A DNA stretch of 64,000 nucleotides from Burkholderia cepacia (GTDB lineage Bacteria > Pseudomonadota > Gammaproteobacteria > Burkholderiales > Burkholderiaceae). Positions 32,737 to 43,664 of this stretch are shown in pieces. Made by a program: the position numbers and the translations under genes. Within the stretch, counting starts at the first letter, position 1. Each line of letters begins with the position of its first letter. The notes beneath the pieces were generated by a model. The model was not told the origin of the DNA. It saw nothing but the letters and a program-made list of their open reading frames with translations, and did not search any database. The stretch lies in the NCBI RefSeq assembly GCF_001039005.1, contig NZ_LDWR01000027.1, forward strand, positions 1 through 64,000. Reading direction: 5' to 3'.

Positions 32737-33186
32737 TCAGTGCGGGACCGGCGGGACGGGCGGCTTGATCGGCGGGCGGCGCAGCGCGCGGCGGATCAAC
32801 GCGATCACGACGCCGCAGGCGAACAGGAACGCGGCCGGCACGACCCAGTAGCCGACGAACGCATGCCACAGGTAGCCTGCGAGCGTATTGCGGCGCACCA
32901 CGTATTCGTCGCGGGCCGCCTGCTGGCGCGGCGCATTGGCGGCGAGCACGTCGGCCGGGCAGCCGGCCGCTCGCGCCTCGTCAGGATCCCCGTGGCACTT
33001 CGCGGCGGCGCCGGCGGCCTGCTGCGCATCGGTGAGCTGCCAAGTGGTCAGCGCGAGCTGCAGGTCCGCCTTGTTGTAGGCCATTTCCTCGCGGATCTCG
33101 CGGACGGCAACGATCGCGACGGGCACGGCCCAGAACACGATCACGATCAGCCAGCGGCGGAACCAGCGGTGTTGTCTCCATGCCAT
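32737..33186 (-). CDS. Hypothetical two-helix membrane protein
   Basis: I do not recognise this 149-residue protein. It has membrane segments at about residues 12-28 (WLIVIVFWAVPVAIVAV) and 108-130 (WHAFVGYWVVPAAFLFACGVVIALI), a central ~75-residue loop with two Cys (KCHGDPDEARAAGCPADV) that may form a disulfide in the periplasm, and a basic, Pro-rich C-terminus. No operon partner is evident. Confidence 0.7.
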   Translation of the reverse strand: MAWRQHRWFRRWLIVIVFWAVPVAIVAVREIREEMAYNKADLQLALTTWQLTDAQQAAGAAAKCHGDPDEARAAGCPADVLAANAPRQQAARDEYVVRRNTLAGYLWHAFVGYWVVPAAFLFACGVVIALIRRALRRPPIKPPVPPVPH

Positions 33187-33382
33187 CCATGCCTCCGTTT
33201 GACGCGCATGCGCGTTCGTCTCGAGGGCGGCCCGATGGCGCTTCTTGTACTTGGGTGGGCCGCGTTGCAGCCATCATAGAAGAAAACGCGGCGAATTGCC
33301 GCACCATGTGGCGGCGCCGGTATGGCAGGACGGGAAAGCGGGGCGGGAGAGGGCGGAACGCGTGCGTCGATGCGCGTGCAAC

Positions 33383-33424
33383 CAAAACAAAAATGCCGCG
33401 CCCGCCGAAGCGGTGCGCGGCATT
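33383..33424 (-). terminator. Intrinsic terminator of psiF-like gene
   Basis: On the minus strand AATGCCGCGC pairs with GCGCGGCATT and is followed by TTTTTGTTTT. It lies about 20 bases after the stop at 33445. Confidence 0.85.
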
Positions 33425-33444
33425 CGATACGGGAGCGCCGGGGC

Positions 33445-33735
33445 TCAGGCGGCCGGCTGGTTGCTCAGGCAACTCTTCATGAACGCCTTGCGGTCGTCGC
33501 CCTTCTTGCCGGTGGCCTGCGTGTTGCATGCCTTCATCTTGTCCTGCTGCGACATTGCCTTCGCGGGCTTCGCCGACAGGCAGTCCTTCATGAACGCCTT
33601 GCGTTCGTCGCCCGTCTTGCCGGTTGCCTGGGTGTTACAGGCCTTCATCTTGTCCTGCTGGCTGTTCGCCGCGAACGCGGGGGAAGCCAGCATGCCGCCG
33701 AGAAGCACTGCGGCTACGAGCGATTGGATTTTCAT
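33445..33735 (-). CDS. PsiF repeat protein (phosphate-starvation-inducible family)
   Basis: This 96-residue secreted protein has a signal peptide (IQSLVAAVLLGGMLASPAFAA) and two nearly identical PsiF repeats of the form QQDKMKACNTQATGKxGDxRKAFMKxCLS, each with two Cys. In E. coli psiF is Pho-regulated; function is unknown. The start MKIQSLV at 33735 follows GGGAGTGTCGAA; an in-frame upstream start would precede the signal peptide. Confidence 0.88.
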   Translation of the reverse strand: MKIQSLVAAVLLGGMLASPAFAANSQQDKMKACNTQATGKTGDERKAFMKDCLSAKPAKAMSQQDKMKACNTQATGKKGDDRKAFMKSCLSNQPAA

Positions 33736-34006
33736 TTCGACACTCCCATGGGGTGAATTGCGTTTTATCGACGCCGTCACGCAGCACGACACGATGTGGA
33801 TAGGGTCGCATCGCGCTGCGTGCTCCGATTATGGCAAATCAATGTGAAAACACCAAAACGGCACTTTCTATAACGTTGCGTGCGCCACGGCCGTTGACGA
33901 CGCGCCCGAAAGGGCGATCGGGACAAACCATGACGCGCGGCGGCCGGTATCGCCCGCCGCGCCGGAACCCGCCGGATCCCGGTCGCGAGCCATTACAATC
34001 CCGGCC

Positions 34007-35029
34007 ATGAATACTCCGAATCCCGCATCCTCTCCGTCCACGGCGGCGCTGCCGCGCATTGCCGTGCTCGCCACCGGCGGCACGATCGCCGGCGCCGCAC
34101 CCGACGCGGCCAGCACGGCGGGCTACCAGGCCGGCGCGCTCGGCGTCAATTTCCTGGTCGACGCGGTGCCGGCGCTTGCGTCGGTCGCACGCATCGACGC
34201 CGAGCAGATCGCCAGCATCGACAGCAAGGATCTCGCGCTGCCGCTGTGGAACACGCTCGCCACGCGGATCGACGCGTTGATGGCCGATCCGGCGATCGAC
34301 GGCATCGTGATCACGCACGGCACCGACACGCTCGAGGAAACCGCGTACGCGCTGCATCTGGTCGTCCGGGGCGACAAGCCGGTCGTGCTGACGGCCGCGA
34401 TGCGCCCGGCGACCGCGCTGTCGTCGGACGGCCCGCTGAACCTGCTGAACGCGGTGACGGTGGCCGCGCATCCGTTGGCGCGCGGGCAGGGCGTGCTGGT
34501 CGCGTTCAACAACCGGATCCATGGCGCACGCGACGTCGTGAAGACGAGCACCTATGCGGTCGACGCATTCCAGTCGCCGGAGCTCGGCGCACTCGGCTGG
34601 GTGCAGGACGGCCGCGTCGAATTCGCACGACGCGTCACGCGTTCGCGCGACACGCCACTGGCGATTGCGACAACCTGGCCGTCCGTCGAAGTCGTCGTGA
34701 GTTATGCGGGCGTGACGCGCACGGCCGTCGACGCGCTGGTTGCGGCCGGCGTGCGCGGTCTGGTCGTCGCGGGCACGGGCAACGGCTCGATCCATGCGAC
34801 GCTGCAGGCGGCGCTGGCCGACACGGCGAACGCGGGCGTTGCCGTGGTTCGCGCGTCGCGCGTCGGTTCGGGGCACGTGATGCGCAACGGCGCCGCGAAT
34901 GACGATGCGCTCGGCTTCGTGAGTGCGGGTTCGCTGAATCCGTTCAAGGCGCGCGTGCTGCTGATGCTCGCGCTGGCAAACGGTATCGGGGTGCGCGACG
35001 AACTGCAGCGGCTGTTCGACACGCAGTGA
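34007..35029 (+). CDS. L-asparaginase
   Basis: This 340-residue type I/II-fold asparaginase hydrolyses L-asparagine to aspartate and ammonia. Both catalytic Thr motifs are present: IAVLATGGTIAGA and THGTDTLEETAY. No clear signal peptide is present, so a cytoplasmic location is likely, unlike the periplasmic E. coli AnsB. Confidence 0.92.
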   Translation: MNTPNPASSPSTAALPRIAVLATGGTIAGAAPDAASTAGYQAGALGVNFLVDAVPALASVARIDAEQIASIDSKDLALPLWNTLATRIDALMADPAIDGIVITHGTDTLEETAYALHLVVRGDKPVVLTAAMRPATALSSDGPLNLLNAVTVAAHPLARGQGVLVAFNNRIHGARDVVKTSTYAVDAFQSPELGALGWVQDGRVEFARRVTRSRDTPLAIATTWPSVEVVVSYAGVTRTAVDALVAAGVRGLVVAGTGNGSIHATLQAALADTANAGVAVVRASRVGSGHVMRNGAANDDALGFVSAGSLNPFKARVLLMLALANGIGVRDELQRLFDTQ

Positions 35030-35073
35030 CGCGGTGACCGATACGCGCCGATCGGGCGCGCGCGGCACCCATG

Positions 35074-35104
35074 AAAAAAGGCAGGCCATCGGCCTGCCTT
35101 TTTT
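35074..35104 (+). terminator. Intrinsic terminator after asparaginase (bidirectional)
   Basis: GGCAGGCC pairs with GGCCTGCC around ATC, flanked by A6 and T6. It also serves the convergent kbp gene. Confidence 0.92.
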
Positions 35105-35125
35105 GCGTCAATCCGGCAAGAATGC

Positions 35126-35596
35126 TCAGGACTGCGGCGGAATCACGAGCTTCTGGCCCGGGTAGATCCGGTCCGGGCTCGACAGCATCGGCTTGTTCGC
35201 TTCGAAGATCGCCGGGTACTTGTTCGCGTCGCCATACACTTCCTTGGCGATCGCCGACAGCGTGTCGCCCGGCTTCACGTCGTGGTACTGCACTTCCGGA
35301 TCGTCCGGCTGGAGGTCGTCGTCGTTGACGCCCGCGACGCCCTGCACGTTGCCGGCCGCGACCTTGACCTTGGCCTTCGTGTCGAGGTCGGCGACGCTGC
35401 CCGACAGCGTGACGGTGCGCGATGCGCCGTCGAACGCGACGGTCAGGTTCGACGTGTCGAGACCTTGCGTGCTGATGTAGTTCTTGATGGCATCGGCCGC
35501 GGTCTGGTTTGCGGCATTCGGATCTTCCGCCGCTTGCGCGTCGGCATGACCCAGCAGTTTTTCACCCGCCTCTTTGATAAACGAAAGAAGACCCAT
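35126..35596 (-). CDS. kbp: Potassium-binding protein Kbp (BON-LysM, YgaU)
   Basis: This 156-residue protein has an N-terminal BON domain (about residues 30-95) and a C-terminal LysM (VKPGDTLSAIAKEVYGDANKYPAIFEANKPML ... IYPGQKLVIP). This is the architecture of E. coli YgaU/Kbp, a cytoplasmic K+ sensor induced by osmotic and other stress. The start MGLLSFIKEAGEKL follows AAGGAGTGC. Confidence 0.92.
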   Translation of the reverse strand: MGLLSFIKEAGEKLLGHADAQAAEDPNAANQTAADAIKNYISTQGLDTSNLTVAFDGASRTVTLSGSVADLDTKAKVKVAAGNVQGVAGVNDDDLQPDDPEVQYHDVKPGDTLSAIAKEVYGDANKYPAIFEANKPMLSSPDRIYPGQKLVIPPQS

Positions 35597-35787
35597 CGTT
35601 GCACTCCTTAGGTGGTTGAAAAGAAAACGCGCCGTGAAGTGGCGAAAAAAACACCGCGCTGGGCGCGTTCACCGGGGTGAGCGCAAGCGCGGCGGTTTTC
35701 TCGAAAGGCGTGGCGAAAGTGTAGGCGTTCAACGCGACGATTGCATGAAAAATCGCACGCTCGAACGTAAAGAAATGTAATACGCGA

Positions 35788-35902
35788 AATCCGACAGGCG
35801 GACACCCGACGACGACGTCTGACCGACCAAGGCTTCCCCGGCGCCGCCGGGTGCCGCTGCGGACCCCACCACGCCGCTCTCAGCCCAGAGCGGCGTTTTT
35901 CG
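35788..35902 (+). ncRNA. Candidate small RNA upstream of kbp, plus strand
   Basis: The 459-base gap 35597-36055 has no gene but carries a strong plus-strand terminator: CGCCGCTCT/AGAGCGGCG (35872-35895) with T5. No plus-strand gene precedes it, so it must end some other transcript. A TGTAAT -10-like box lies at 35776-35781, although no good -35 box accompanies it. The segment contains a second hairpin (CCCGGC/GCCGGG region near 35837-35851) and C-rich single strands. The 5' end is a guess. Confidence 0.35.
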
Positions 35903-36009
35903 CCCCGTCCCGCATGCCGTTGGCGATGCGTGGCGGGGCGCCCCACCGTGATGCGCGAGCACGTCGCGCATCGATGCGACCGGCCGTGACCGAATCGCGC
36001 ATGTCTGTC

Positions 36010-36040
36010 GCGCGTTTCCGCCATTGCAGCGGAAACGCGC
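36010..36040. other. Perfect 12-base stem-loop downstream of glxR
   Basis: GCGCGTTTCCGC pairs fully with GCGGAAACGCGC around a 7-base loop, 15 bases after the glxR stop. There is no T-run on the minus strand, so it is more likely a 3'-end stabiliser or a factor-assisted terminator. Confidence 0.5.
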
Positions 36041-36055
36041 GTCGTTGCACCCGCG

Positions 36056-36949
36056 TTACGCGGCCGGCGTCTGGCCGATTTCGAAGTTCGACATGATCTC
36101 GAGCGCGCGCACGAGTGCCGAGTGATCCCATGCCTTGCCGCCGTGCGACGCGCATACGCTGAACAGCTGCTGCGCGCTCGCGGTGTGCGGCAGCGCGAGG
36201 CCGAGCTTGCGTGCGCCGTCGAGCGCGAGGTTCAGGTCCTTCTGGTGCAGCTCGATGCGGAAGCCCGGATCGAACGTGCGCTTGGTCATCCGCGCGCCGT
36301 GCACTTCGAGGATGCGCGACGCGGCAAAGCCGCCCATCAGCGCCTGGCGAACGCGCTCCGGATCGGCGCCCGAGCGTGCGGCGAACAGCAGCGCTTCGCC
36401 GACGGCTTCGATGTTCAGCGCAACGATGATCTGGTTCGCGACCTTGCAAGTCTGGCCCGCGCCGTTGTCGCCGACGAGCGTGATGTTCTTGCCCATCTTC
36501 TCGAACAGCGGCTTCGCGCGCTCGAATGCCTGCTCCGGGCCGCCGACCATGATCGTCAGCGAGGCTTCGCGGGCACCGACTTCGCCGCCGGACACCGGCG
36601 CGTCGAGGTAGTCGCAGCCGAGCGCGTTGATCTGCTTCGCGAATTCCTGCGTGTCGAGCGGCGAGATCGAGCTCATGTCGATCACGAGCTTGCCGGCCGT
36701 GAGGCCCTTGGCGACGCCGTCGTCGGCGAACAGCACGTTACGCACGTCGGGCGTGTCCGGCACCATCACGACGATGACGTCCGCGTTCTGCGCGACTTCG
36801 GTCGAGTTCGCGACGACCTTCGCGCTGGTGCGCAGGTCGTCCGGAATCGGGAACGCACCGTTCACGACGAGCTGGTGGTCGCCCTTGAGCAGGTTGCGCG
36901 CCATGTGCGCGCCCATGATGCCGAGGCCGATGAAACCGATGGTTGCCAT
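36056..36949 (-). CDS. glxR: 2-hydroxy-3-oxopropionate reductase (tartronate semialdehyde reductase)
   Basis: This 297-residue beta-hydroxyacid dehydrogenase reduces tartronate semialdehyde to glycerate with NAD(P)H. It has the Rossmann GFIGLGIMG, the substrate-binding DAPVSGGEVGA and the catalytic Lys in GQTCKVANQI. It is last in the gcl-hyi-glxR operon, completing conversion of glyoxylate to glycerate. Start after ATAGGAGACTTTC. Confidence 0.93.
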   Translation of the reverse strand: MATIGFIGLGIMGAHMARNLLKGDHQLVVNGAFPIPDDLRTSAKVVANSTEVAQNADVIVVMVPDTPDVRNVLFADDGVAKGLTAGKLVIDMSSISPLDTQEFAKQINALGCDYLDAPVSGGEVGAREASLTIMVGGPEQAFERAKPLFEKMGKNITLVGDNGAGQTCKVANQIIVALNIEAVGEALLFAARSGADPERVRQALMGGFAASRILEVHGARMTKRTFDPGFRIELHQKDLNLALDGARKLGLALPHTASAQQLFSVCASHGGKAWDHSALVRALEIMSNFEIGQTPAA

Positions 36950-36991
36950 GTTGAAAGTCTCCTATAGGGGCGAAAACGGGAAGGGCGGATC

Positions 36992-37801
36992 TCAGGCGGC
37001 GCGGCGCGCCGAGCCCGGTGCGCAGCCGGCGACGCTTTGCAGCCAGCCGAGGCCTTCCGTCGTGGTGGTGCGGGGCTTGTATTCGCAGCCGACGTAGCCG
37101 GCATAACCGAGCCGGTCGAGCAGGGCGAACAGGAACGCGTAGTTGATCTCGCCCGTGCCCGGCTCGTTACGGCCCGGGTTGTCCGCGAGCTGGACGTGGC
37201 CGATCGATGCGAGGTTGCGTTCGATCGTCGCGGCCAGTTCGCCTTCCATGCGCTGCATGTGATAGATGTCGTACTGCAGGAACAGGTTGTCCGAGCCGAC
37301 CGCGCGGATCACGTCGAGCCCTTCGGACGAGCGGTTCAGCGCGAAGCCCGGGATGTCGAAGCTGTTGCACGGCTCGACGAGCAGGCGGATGCCTTCGCGC
37401 TTCAGCGCATCGGCGGCAAAGCGCAGGTTGTCGACGATCGTGACGAACGTCTTGTCGCGCGCCGTGCTGGCCGACGGGATGCCGACCAGGCAGTTCAGCT
37501 GCGGTACCTTCAGTGCCTTTGCGTACTCGATCGCACGGCCCACACCCTCCTGGAACTCGCCGACGCGATCGGGCAGGCACGCGATGCCGCGCTCGCCCTG
37601 ATCCCAGTTGCCGGCAGGCAGGTTGTGCAGCACGAGGCGCAGGCGGTGCGTCTCGAGTTGCTCGGCGAGTTCCTCTTTCGCGTACGGATACGGGAACAGG
37701 AACTCGACGGCGTCGAAGCCCGCGTCCGCGGCCGCCTTGAAGCGGTCGAGGAACGGCACTTCGTTGAACAGCATGGTCAGGTTTGCAGCAAACTTCGGCA
37801 T
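36992..37801 (-). CDS. hyi: Hydroxypyruvate isomerase
   Basis: This 269-residue TIM-barrel enzyme interconverts hydroxypyruvate and tartronate semialdehyde. Metal-binding Glu/Asp/His residues are visible (LLVEPCNSFDIPGF, QYDIYHMQRMEG, HVQLADNPGRNEPGTGEINY). It lies between gcl and glxR with gaps of about 40 bases, clearly one operon. Confidence 0.93.
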   Translation of the reverse strand: MPKFAANLTMLFNEVPFLDRFKAAADAGFDAVEFLFPYPYAKEELAEQLETHRLRLVLHNLPAGNWDQGERGIACLPDRVGEFQEGVGRAIEYAKALKVPQLNCLVGIPSASTARDKTFVTIVDNLRFAADALKREGIRLLVEPCNSFDIPGFALNRSSEGLDVIRAVGSDNLFLQYDIYHMQRMEGELAATIERNLASIGHVQLADNPGRNEPGTGEINYAFLFALLDRLGYAGYVGCEYKPRTTTTEGLGWLQSVAGCAPGSARRAA

Positions 37802-37844
37802 GAGCTAAGCCTCTTCGGTCGGTCAGTCAGGAATGTGTTGCGGA

Positions 37845-39620
<1,776 letters not shown>

Positions 39621-39792
39621 GAATGTCTCCTTGAATGGGGTGGATCTTGCAAATGGGTCTGTTGGGAACACTCTAGGGATGCAGGAAAGGTTTGATAAGA
39701 TCAGCCGCAGTCGCTTATTTCGAAACTAAAAGTATGGAATGACGGCCGGACGGGGTTTCCCGCCGGTGTCGGAACCGAGACGGAGACGGGAG

Positions 39793-40704
39793 ATGGATCG
39801 CTTCAAGCAGATCGAGACGTTCGTGCGGGTCGCGGATGCCGGCAGCCTCGCGGCCGCGGCGCTCGAGGAGGGCGTATCGCCGGTGGTGCTCGGGCGGCGC
39901 ATCGACGCGCTCGAGAAGCGCCTCGGCGTGAAGCTGATGTACCGCTCGACGCGGCGCCTGGTGGTCAGCGAGGAGGGCGCCGCGTTCCTCGAGCGCTGCC
40001 GCGGGCTGCTGTCCGAGTGGGACCAGGCCGAAAACGAGCTGGCCGCCGGGCGGCGCGCGGTCAGCGGGCACCTGATCGTGTCCGCGCCGGCCGCGTTCGG
40101 GCGCAAGCACGTCGCGCCGCACGCGCCCGGCTTTCTCGCCGACAAGCCCGAGATGCAGCTGTCGTTCAACCTGACCGACCGGGTCGTCGATCTCGTGCGC
40201 GAAGGCTATGACCTGTCGATCCGGATCGGCGGCGCCGTCGATCCGAACTTCGTCGCGGTGAAGCTCGCGTCGAACCGGCGCGTCGTGTGCGGTACGCCCG
40301 ACTATTTCCGCCGGCATGGCCGGCCGAAGTCGCTCGACGACCTGCTCAAGCACAATTGCCTGGCCTTCAACCTGCAGGGCGGGCAGAACCGCGGCTGGTA
40401 TTTCCAGCGCCACGGCAAGATCGCGACGATGCGCGTGGCGGGCAATCTCGACTGCAACGACGGCGAACTGCTGCACCGCTGGGTGGCCGAGGGCCTCGGG
40501 CTCGGCTGGCGCTCGACCTGGGAAATCGCCGCGCAGCTCGAAACGGGCGAGCTCGAGACCGTGCTCGACGAGTACGCGCTGCCCGACTACGACATCCTCG
40601 CGGTCTACCCGCAGCAGCGCTACGTGCCGGCGCGCGTGCGCTATTTCATCGACTATCTGCGCGCCGCATACGCGCTTCCGGGCTACTGGAGCACCACGCC
40701 GTAG
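39793..40704 (+). CDS. LysR-type regulator, divergent from gcl
   Basis: This 303-residue regulator has an N-terminal winged helix-turn-helix (FVRVADAGSLAAAALEEGVSPVVLGRRIDALEKRLGVKLM split by helices) and a periplasmic-binding-like effector domain. It is divergently transcribed from gcl across 172 bases, so it probably activates the glyoxylate operon and represses itself. The ATG at 39793 is chosen over a start at 39739 because it begins the conserved DNA-binding helix. Confidence 0.87.
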   Translation: MDRFKQIETFVRVADAGSLAAAALEEGVSPVVLGRRIDALEKRLGVKLMYRSTRRLVVSEEGAAFLERCRGLLSEWDQAENELAAGRRAVSGHLIVSAPAAFGRKHVAPHAPGFLADKPEMQLSFNLTDRVVDLVREGYDLSIRIGGAVDPNFVAVKLASNRRVVCGTPDYFRRHGRPKSLDDLLKHNCLAFNLQGGQNRGWYFQRHGKIATMRVAGNLDCNDGELLHRWVAEGLGLGWRSTWEIAAQLETGELETVLDEYALPDYDILAVYPQQRYVPARVRYFIDYLRAAYALPGYWSTTP

Positions 40705-40881
40705 CAGGGGCGGGCGGCCGGGCCGCAAGGCCGTCCGGCGATTTTTTACGCTTCATGCGCGCGGCGCGGGAATAAACTCGACGCAACGACGGTAAGGTCA
40801 TCGAGCGTGCACGTTGCCGGTCTGTCCGGGCACCGTGCGCGGAACGGGCGCGGCGTCGGCCGCCGGGACCAGGGAGGTCAT

Positions 40882-41523
40882 GTGGGGCAAGCCGGACAGG
40901 CGGTCGATGAGCAGGTGGCGGACGACGCGGTAGCGCGCGGCGAGCGGTTTCGCACGCTCGTGCTGCCGCATCTCGACGCCGCGTACAACCTCGCGCGCTG
41001 GCTGAGCGGCAGCGCCAGCGATGCGGACGATGTCGTCCAGGACGCGTGCATGCGCGCGCTGCGCTTCGTCGATTCGTGTCGCGGCGACAACGCGCGGCCG
41101 TGGCTGCTGACGATCGTGCGCCACACCTGGTACACCGAATGGCGACGCCGCACGCATGCGCACGAGGTCGCGCTGCCCGACACGCTCGACGATACCGAGG
41201 CGCTCGACGACTGGCAGCCCGCGACCGAGGATCCGCTCGCGCAGCTGCTGCGCGGCGAGAACGTGCGGCTCGTGAATGCGGCGCTCGCGAAGCTGCCGCC
41301 CGAATACCGCGAGGTGCTCGTGCTGCGCGAGATGGAGGATTTGAGCTACCGCGAGATCGCGGCGATCGCGGACGTGCCGGTCGGCACGGTGATGTCGCGG
41401 CTCGCGCGCGGCCGTCGCAGGTTGGCCGCGCTGCTGGGCGGCGCGCCGGCGCCGGCGGCCGGCGGCAAGCCGGGCCGTACGCCGGCGGGTGGAAATGCAT
41501 CGGAGGCTATCGATGGACTGTAA
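40882..41523 (+). CDS. ECF sigma factor
   Basis: This 213-residue sigma factor has region 2 (LDAAYNLARWLSGSASDADDVVQDACMRALRFV, PWLLTIVRHTWY) and region 4 (LPPEYREVLVLREMEDLSYREIAAIADVPVGTVMSRLARGRR). A GTG start at 40882 is chosen because AGGGAGG lies 5 bases upstream; an earlier GTG at 40807 adds unconserved residues. The C-terminal ~30 residues are Gly/Ala/Pro-rich. The anti-sigma gene overlaps its end. Confidence 0.9.
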   Translation: MGQAGQAVDEQVADDAVARGERFRTLVLPHLDAAYNLARWLSGSASDADDVVQDACMRALRFVDSCRGDNARPWLLTIVRHTWYTEWRRRTHAHEVALPDTLDDTEALDDWQPATEDPLAQLLRGENVRLVNAALAKLPPEYREVLVLREMEDLSYREIAAIADVPVGTVMSRLARGRRRLAALLGGAPAPAAGGKPGRTPAGGNASEAIDGL

Positions 41524-42412
41524 CGAAGCGCGAGCGTTGCTGGACGCGGACGTCGACCGCGAGCTGTCGGCGCCCGATGCGTTGCGGGTCCAGCAGCATG
41601 TCGAAGGGTGCGACGCGTGCCGCCGCGAACGCGCGCGGATCGTCACGCTGGTGCAGGCCGTGCGGCAGGCCGACTATCACCGCGCGCCGGATGCGCTGCG
41701 GGCGAGCATCCTCGCGGCGTTGCCGGTGGCGGACGTCGGGCGGGCCAGCGAACCATCGCGGGCGGAACCGCGGCCCGCGCCGCAATCGCAACCAAAACCG
41801 TCGCCGCGCGGCCGCCGCTGGTTCTCCTGGCCGACCGGCAGTGGCGTGCCGGCACGCCCGGCGCCTGCCGGCACGGGGCCGCGCGTCGCTGCGCTGCCTG
41901 GGCTCGGCTGGGGCGTCGCGCTGCTGGTGGCGCTCGCCGCGGCGGCCGGGATGGCGCTGTCCGCGCGCCACGCCGACACCGACCGCACGGTCGACGAACT
42001 CGTCTCGAGCCACGTGCGGGCCGACCTGTCGGCGCGCGACATCGACGTGATCTCGACCGACCGGCATACGGTCAAGCCGTGGTTCAACGGCCGGCTCGAC
42101 TATGCGCCGCCGGTCGAGGATCTTGCGGCGAGCGGTTTCGCGCTGGTCGGCGGCCGGCTCGACTATGTCGGGCGTCGCCGTGTCGCGGTGCTCGTGTACC
42201 GCTACCGGCAGCACGTCATCGACGTCTACGTGCGGCCGGCCGGCGAAGGGCAGGCAAACGCGCCGTACACGACCGTGTCGCAGGGTTATGCACTCGACCG
42301 CTGGGACGCGGCCGGAATGACGTGGTGGGCCGTGACCGATGCGGAGCCGTCGGCGCTCGCGGCGTTCAGGACGGCGCTCGACGCGCGGCTCGCCGGCACG
42401 CGCACCGAGTGA
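41513..42412 (+). CDS. Zinc-finger anti-sigma factor, membrane-anchored
   Basis: This 299-residue protein has an N-terminal zinc anti-sigma domain (H-x3-C-x2-C in QQHVEGCDACRRE, with an earlier Cys in MDCNEAR), a Pro/Arg-rich linker, one membrane helix (LGWGVALLVALAAAAGMAL, about residues 138-156) and a periplasmic domain. It should hold the adjacent ECF sigma factor inactive until an envelope signal. It overlaps the sigma gene by 11 bases, ensuring equimolar synthesis. Confidence 0.9.
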   Translation: MDCNEARALLDADVDRELSAPDALRVQQHVEGCDACRRERARIVTLVQAVRQADYHRAPDALRASILAALPVADVGRASEPSRAEPRPAPQSQPKPSPRGRRWFSWPTGSGVPARPAPAGTGPRVAALPGLGWGVALLVALAAAAGMALSARHADTDRTVDELVSSHVRADLSARDIDVISTDRHTVKPWFNGRLDYAPPVEDLAASGFALVGGRLDYVGRRRVAVLVYRYRQHVIDVYVRPAGEGQANAPYTTVSQGYALDRWDAAGMTWWAVTDAEPSALAAFRTALDARLAGTRTE

Positions 42413-42547
42413 CGGCGCGACGGGGCACGGGTCCGCCCGGGATCCGGCCCCGATCTCAAAAAGGCCGCAACGCAGCCGATTACGCAGGCCCGGCCCTTCA
42501 AGTCTTTGAAAACACGGCTGAATCCAGCCGCGAGCCGTCGATTGGCC

Positions 42548-42576
42548 TTGCGCGAGCCCCGTATCCGGGTTAGAAT
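42548..42576 (+). promoter_or_regulatory. Sigma-70 promoter of the rpsF operon
   Basis: TTGCGC (42548-42553) and TAGAAT (42571-42576) are separated by 17 bases. The predicted transcription start near 42583 places the following hairpin at the very 5' end of the mRNA. Confidence 0.65.
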
Positions 42577-42592
42577 CTTCGGCTTCTCACTT

Positions 42593-42620
42593 GCCACACC
42601 GGTTCAGACGCCCGGGTGGC
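42593..42620 (+). promoter_or_regulatory. Probable S6:S18-binding leader hairpin of rpsF
   Basis: GCCAC-A-CCGG pairs with CCGG-GTGGC around a 9-base loop, 22 bases before the rpsF start. The 5' strand carries the CCG element typical of the leader motif by which the S6:S18 complex represses its own operon. Confidence 0.55.
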
Positions 42621-42642
42621 TTTAATCCACAAGGAGTGTGTA

Positions 42643-43017
42643 ATGCGTCATTACGAAATCGTATTCATCGTGCACCCCGATCAGAGCGAGCAAGTGCCCG
42701 CGATGATCGAGCGTTACAAGACCACGATCACGTCGCACGGCGGTCAGATCCACCGTGTCGAAGACTGGGGCCGTCGCCAACTGGCCTACATGATCGAGAA
42801 ACTCGCGAAGGCTCACTACGTCTGCATGAACATCGAGTGCGACCAGACGACGCTCGACGAACTCGAACACGCGTTCAAGTTCAACGACGCCGTGCTGCGC
42901 CACCTCATCGTCAAGATGAAGAAGGCCGAAACCGGCCCGTCGCCGATGATGAAGGAAGTTCAGCGCGAAGAAGCCAAGAAGGCGGCTGCAGCTCAGCCGA
43001 CCGAAGCGCAGGCTTAA
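42643..43017 (+). CDS. rpsF: 30S ribosomal protein S6
   Basis: This 124-residue protein ([51 protein letters not shown]) binds S18 and 16S rRNA. The C-terminal ~25 residues are charged and Ala-rich. ATG at 42643 follows AAGGAGTGTGTA. It opens the rpsF-priB-rpsR-rplI operon. Confidence 0.98.
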   Translation: MRHYEIVFIVHPDQSEQVPAMIERYKTTITSHGGQIHRVEDWGRRQLAYMIEKLAKAHYVCMNIECDQTTLDELEHAFKFNDAVLRHLIVKMKKAETGPSPMMKEVQREEAKKAAAAQPTEAQA

Positions 43018-43057
43018 GTTCGTCATTCATTAAGCCATCAAGGAGCGCGTCACTCAC

Positions 43058-43357
43058 GTGAACAGGTTGCAATTGACGGCGAGCGTCGTCGAACGCGCAC
43101 CGGTGCGATATACGCCGGCAGGTGTTCCGATCGCAAGCGCCACGTTGCACCACCGCACGGAAGTCGTCGAAGCAGGCATTCCCCGTCAGGTCGAAATGAC
43201 GATCGAGGCGGTGGCGGCCGGTGAGGCGAGCGGCAAGCTGGAAAGCCGTGAAATGGGCGTCGAAACGCTGTTCACGGGCTTCCTGGCAAAGAAAAGCCGC
43301 AACGCGAGAACCTTGGTGTTTCACATCACAGCATTGCAGGACATTGGAAAGGACTGA
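43058..43357 (+). CDS. priB: Primosomal replication protein PriB
   Basis: This 99-residue single OB-fold protein ([39 protein letters not shown]) helps PriA reload DnaB at stalled forks. Its place between rpsF and rpsR is the conserved proteobacterial order. A GTG start follows AAGGAGCGCGTCACTCAC. Confidence 0.94.
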   Translation: MNRLQLTASVVERAPVRYTPAGVPIASATLHHRTEVVEAGIPRQVEMTIEAVAAGEASGKLESREMGVETLFTGFLAKKSRNARTLVFHITALQDIGKD

Positions 43358-43361
43358 AATC

Positions 43362-43637
43362 ATGCCCCGCCCGACTGGTAAGAAATTCGACAAGCGTCGT
43401 CAGCAACAAAACCCGCTCTTCAAGCGCAAGAAGTTCTGCCGTTTCACGGCTGCCGGCGTCGAGCAGATCGACTACAAGGACACGGAAACGCTGAAGGACT
43501 TCATCGGCGAAAACGGCAAGATCACGCCGGCTCGTCTGACGGGTACGAAGGCGCACTATCAGCGTCAGCTGGACACGGCAATCAAGCGCGCGCGTTTCCT
43601 CGCGCTGATGCCGTACACCGATCAGCACAAGGCGTAA
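43362..43637 (+). CDS. rpsR: 30S ribosomal protein S18
   Basis: This 91-residue basic protein ([26 protein letters not shown] ... [12 protein letters not shown]) is the S6 partner. It starts 4 bases after priB, with the SD (GGAAAGGA) inside the priB end. Confidence 0.98.
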   Translation: MPRPTGKKFDKRRQQQNPLFKRKKFCRFTAAGVEQIDYKDTETLKDFIGENGKITPARLTGTKAHYQRQLDTAIKRARFLALMPYTDQHKA

Positions 43638-43664
43638 TCAGGCGACGCAATAAGGAGAATTCGA

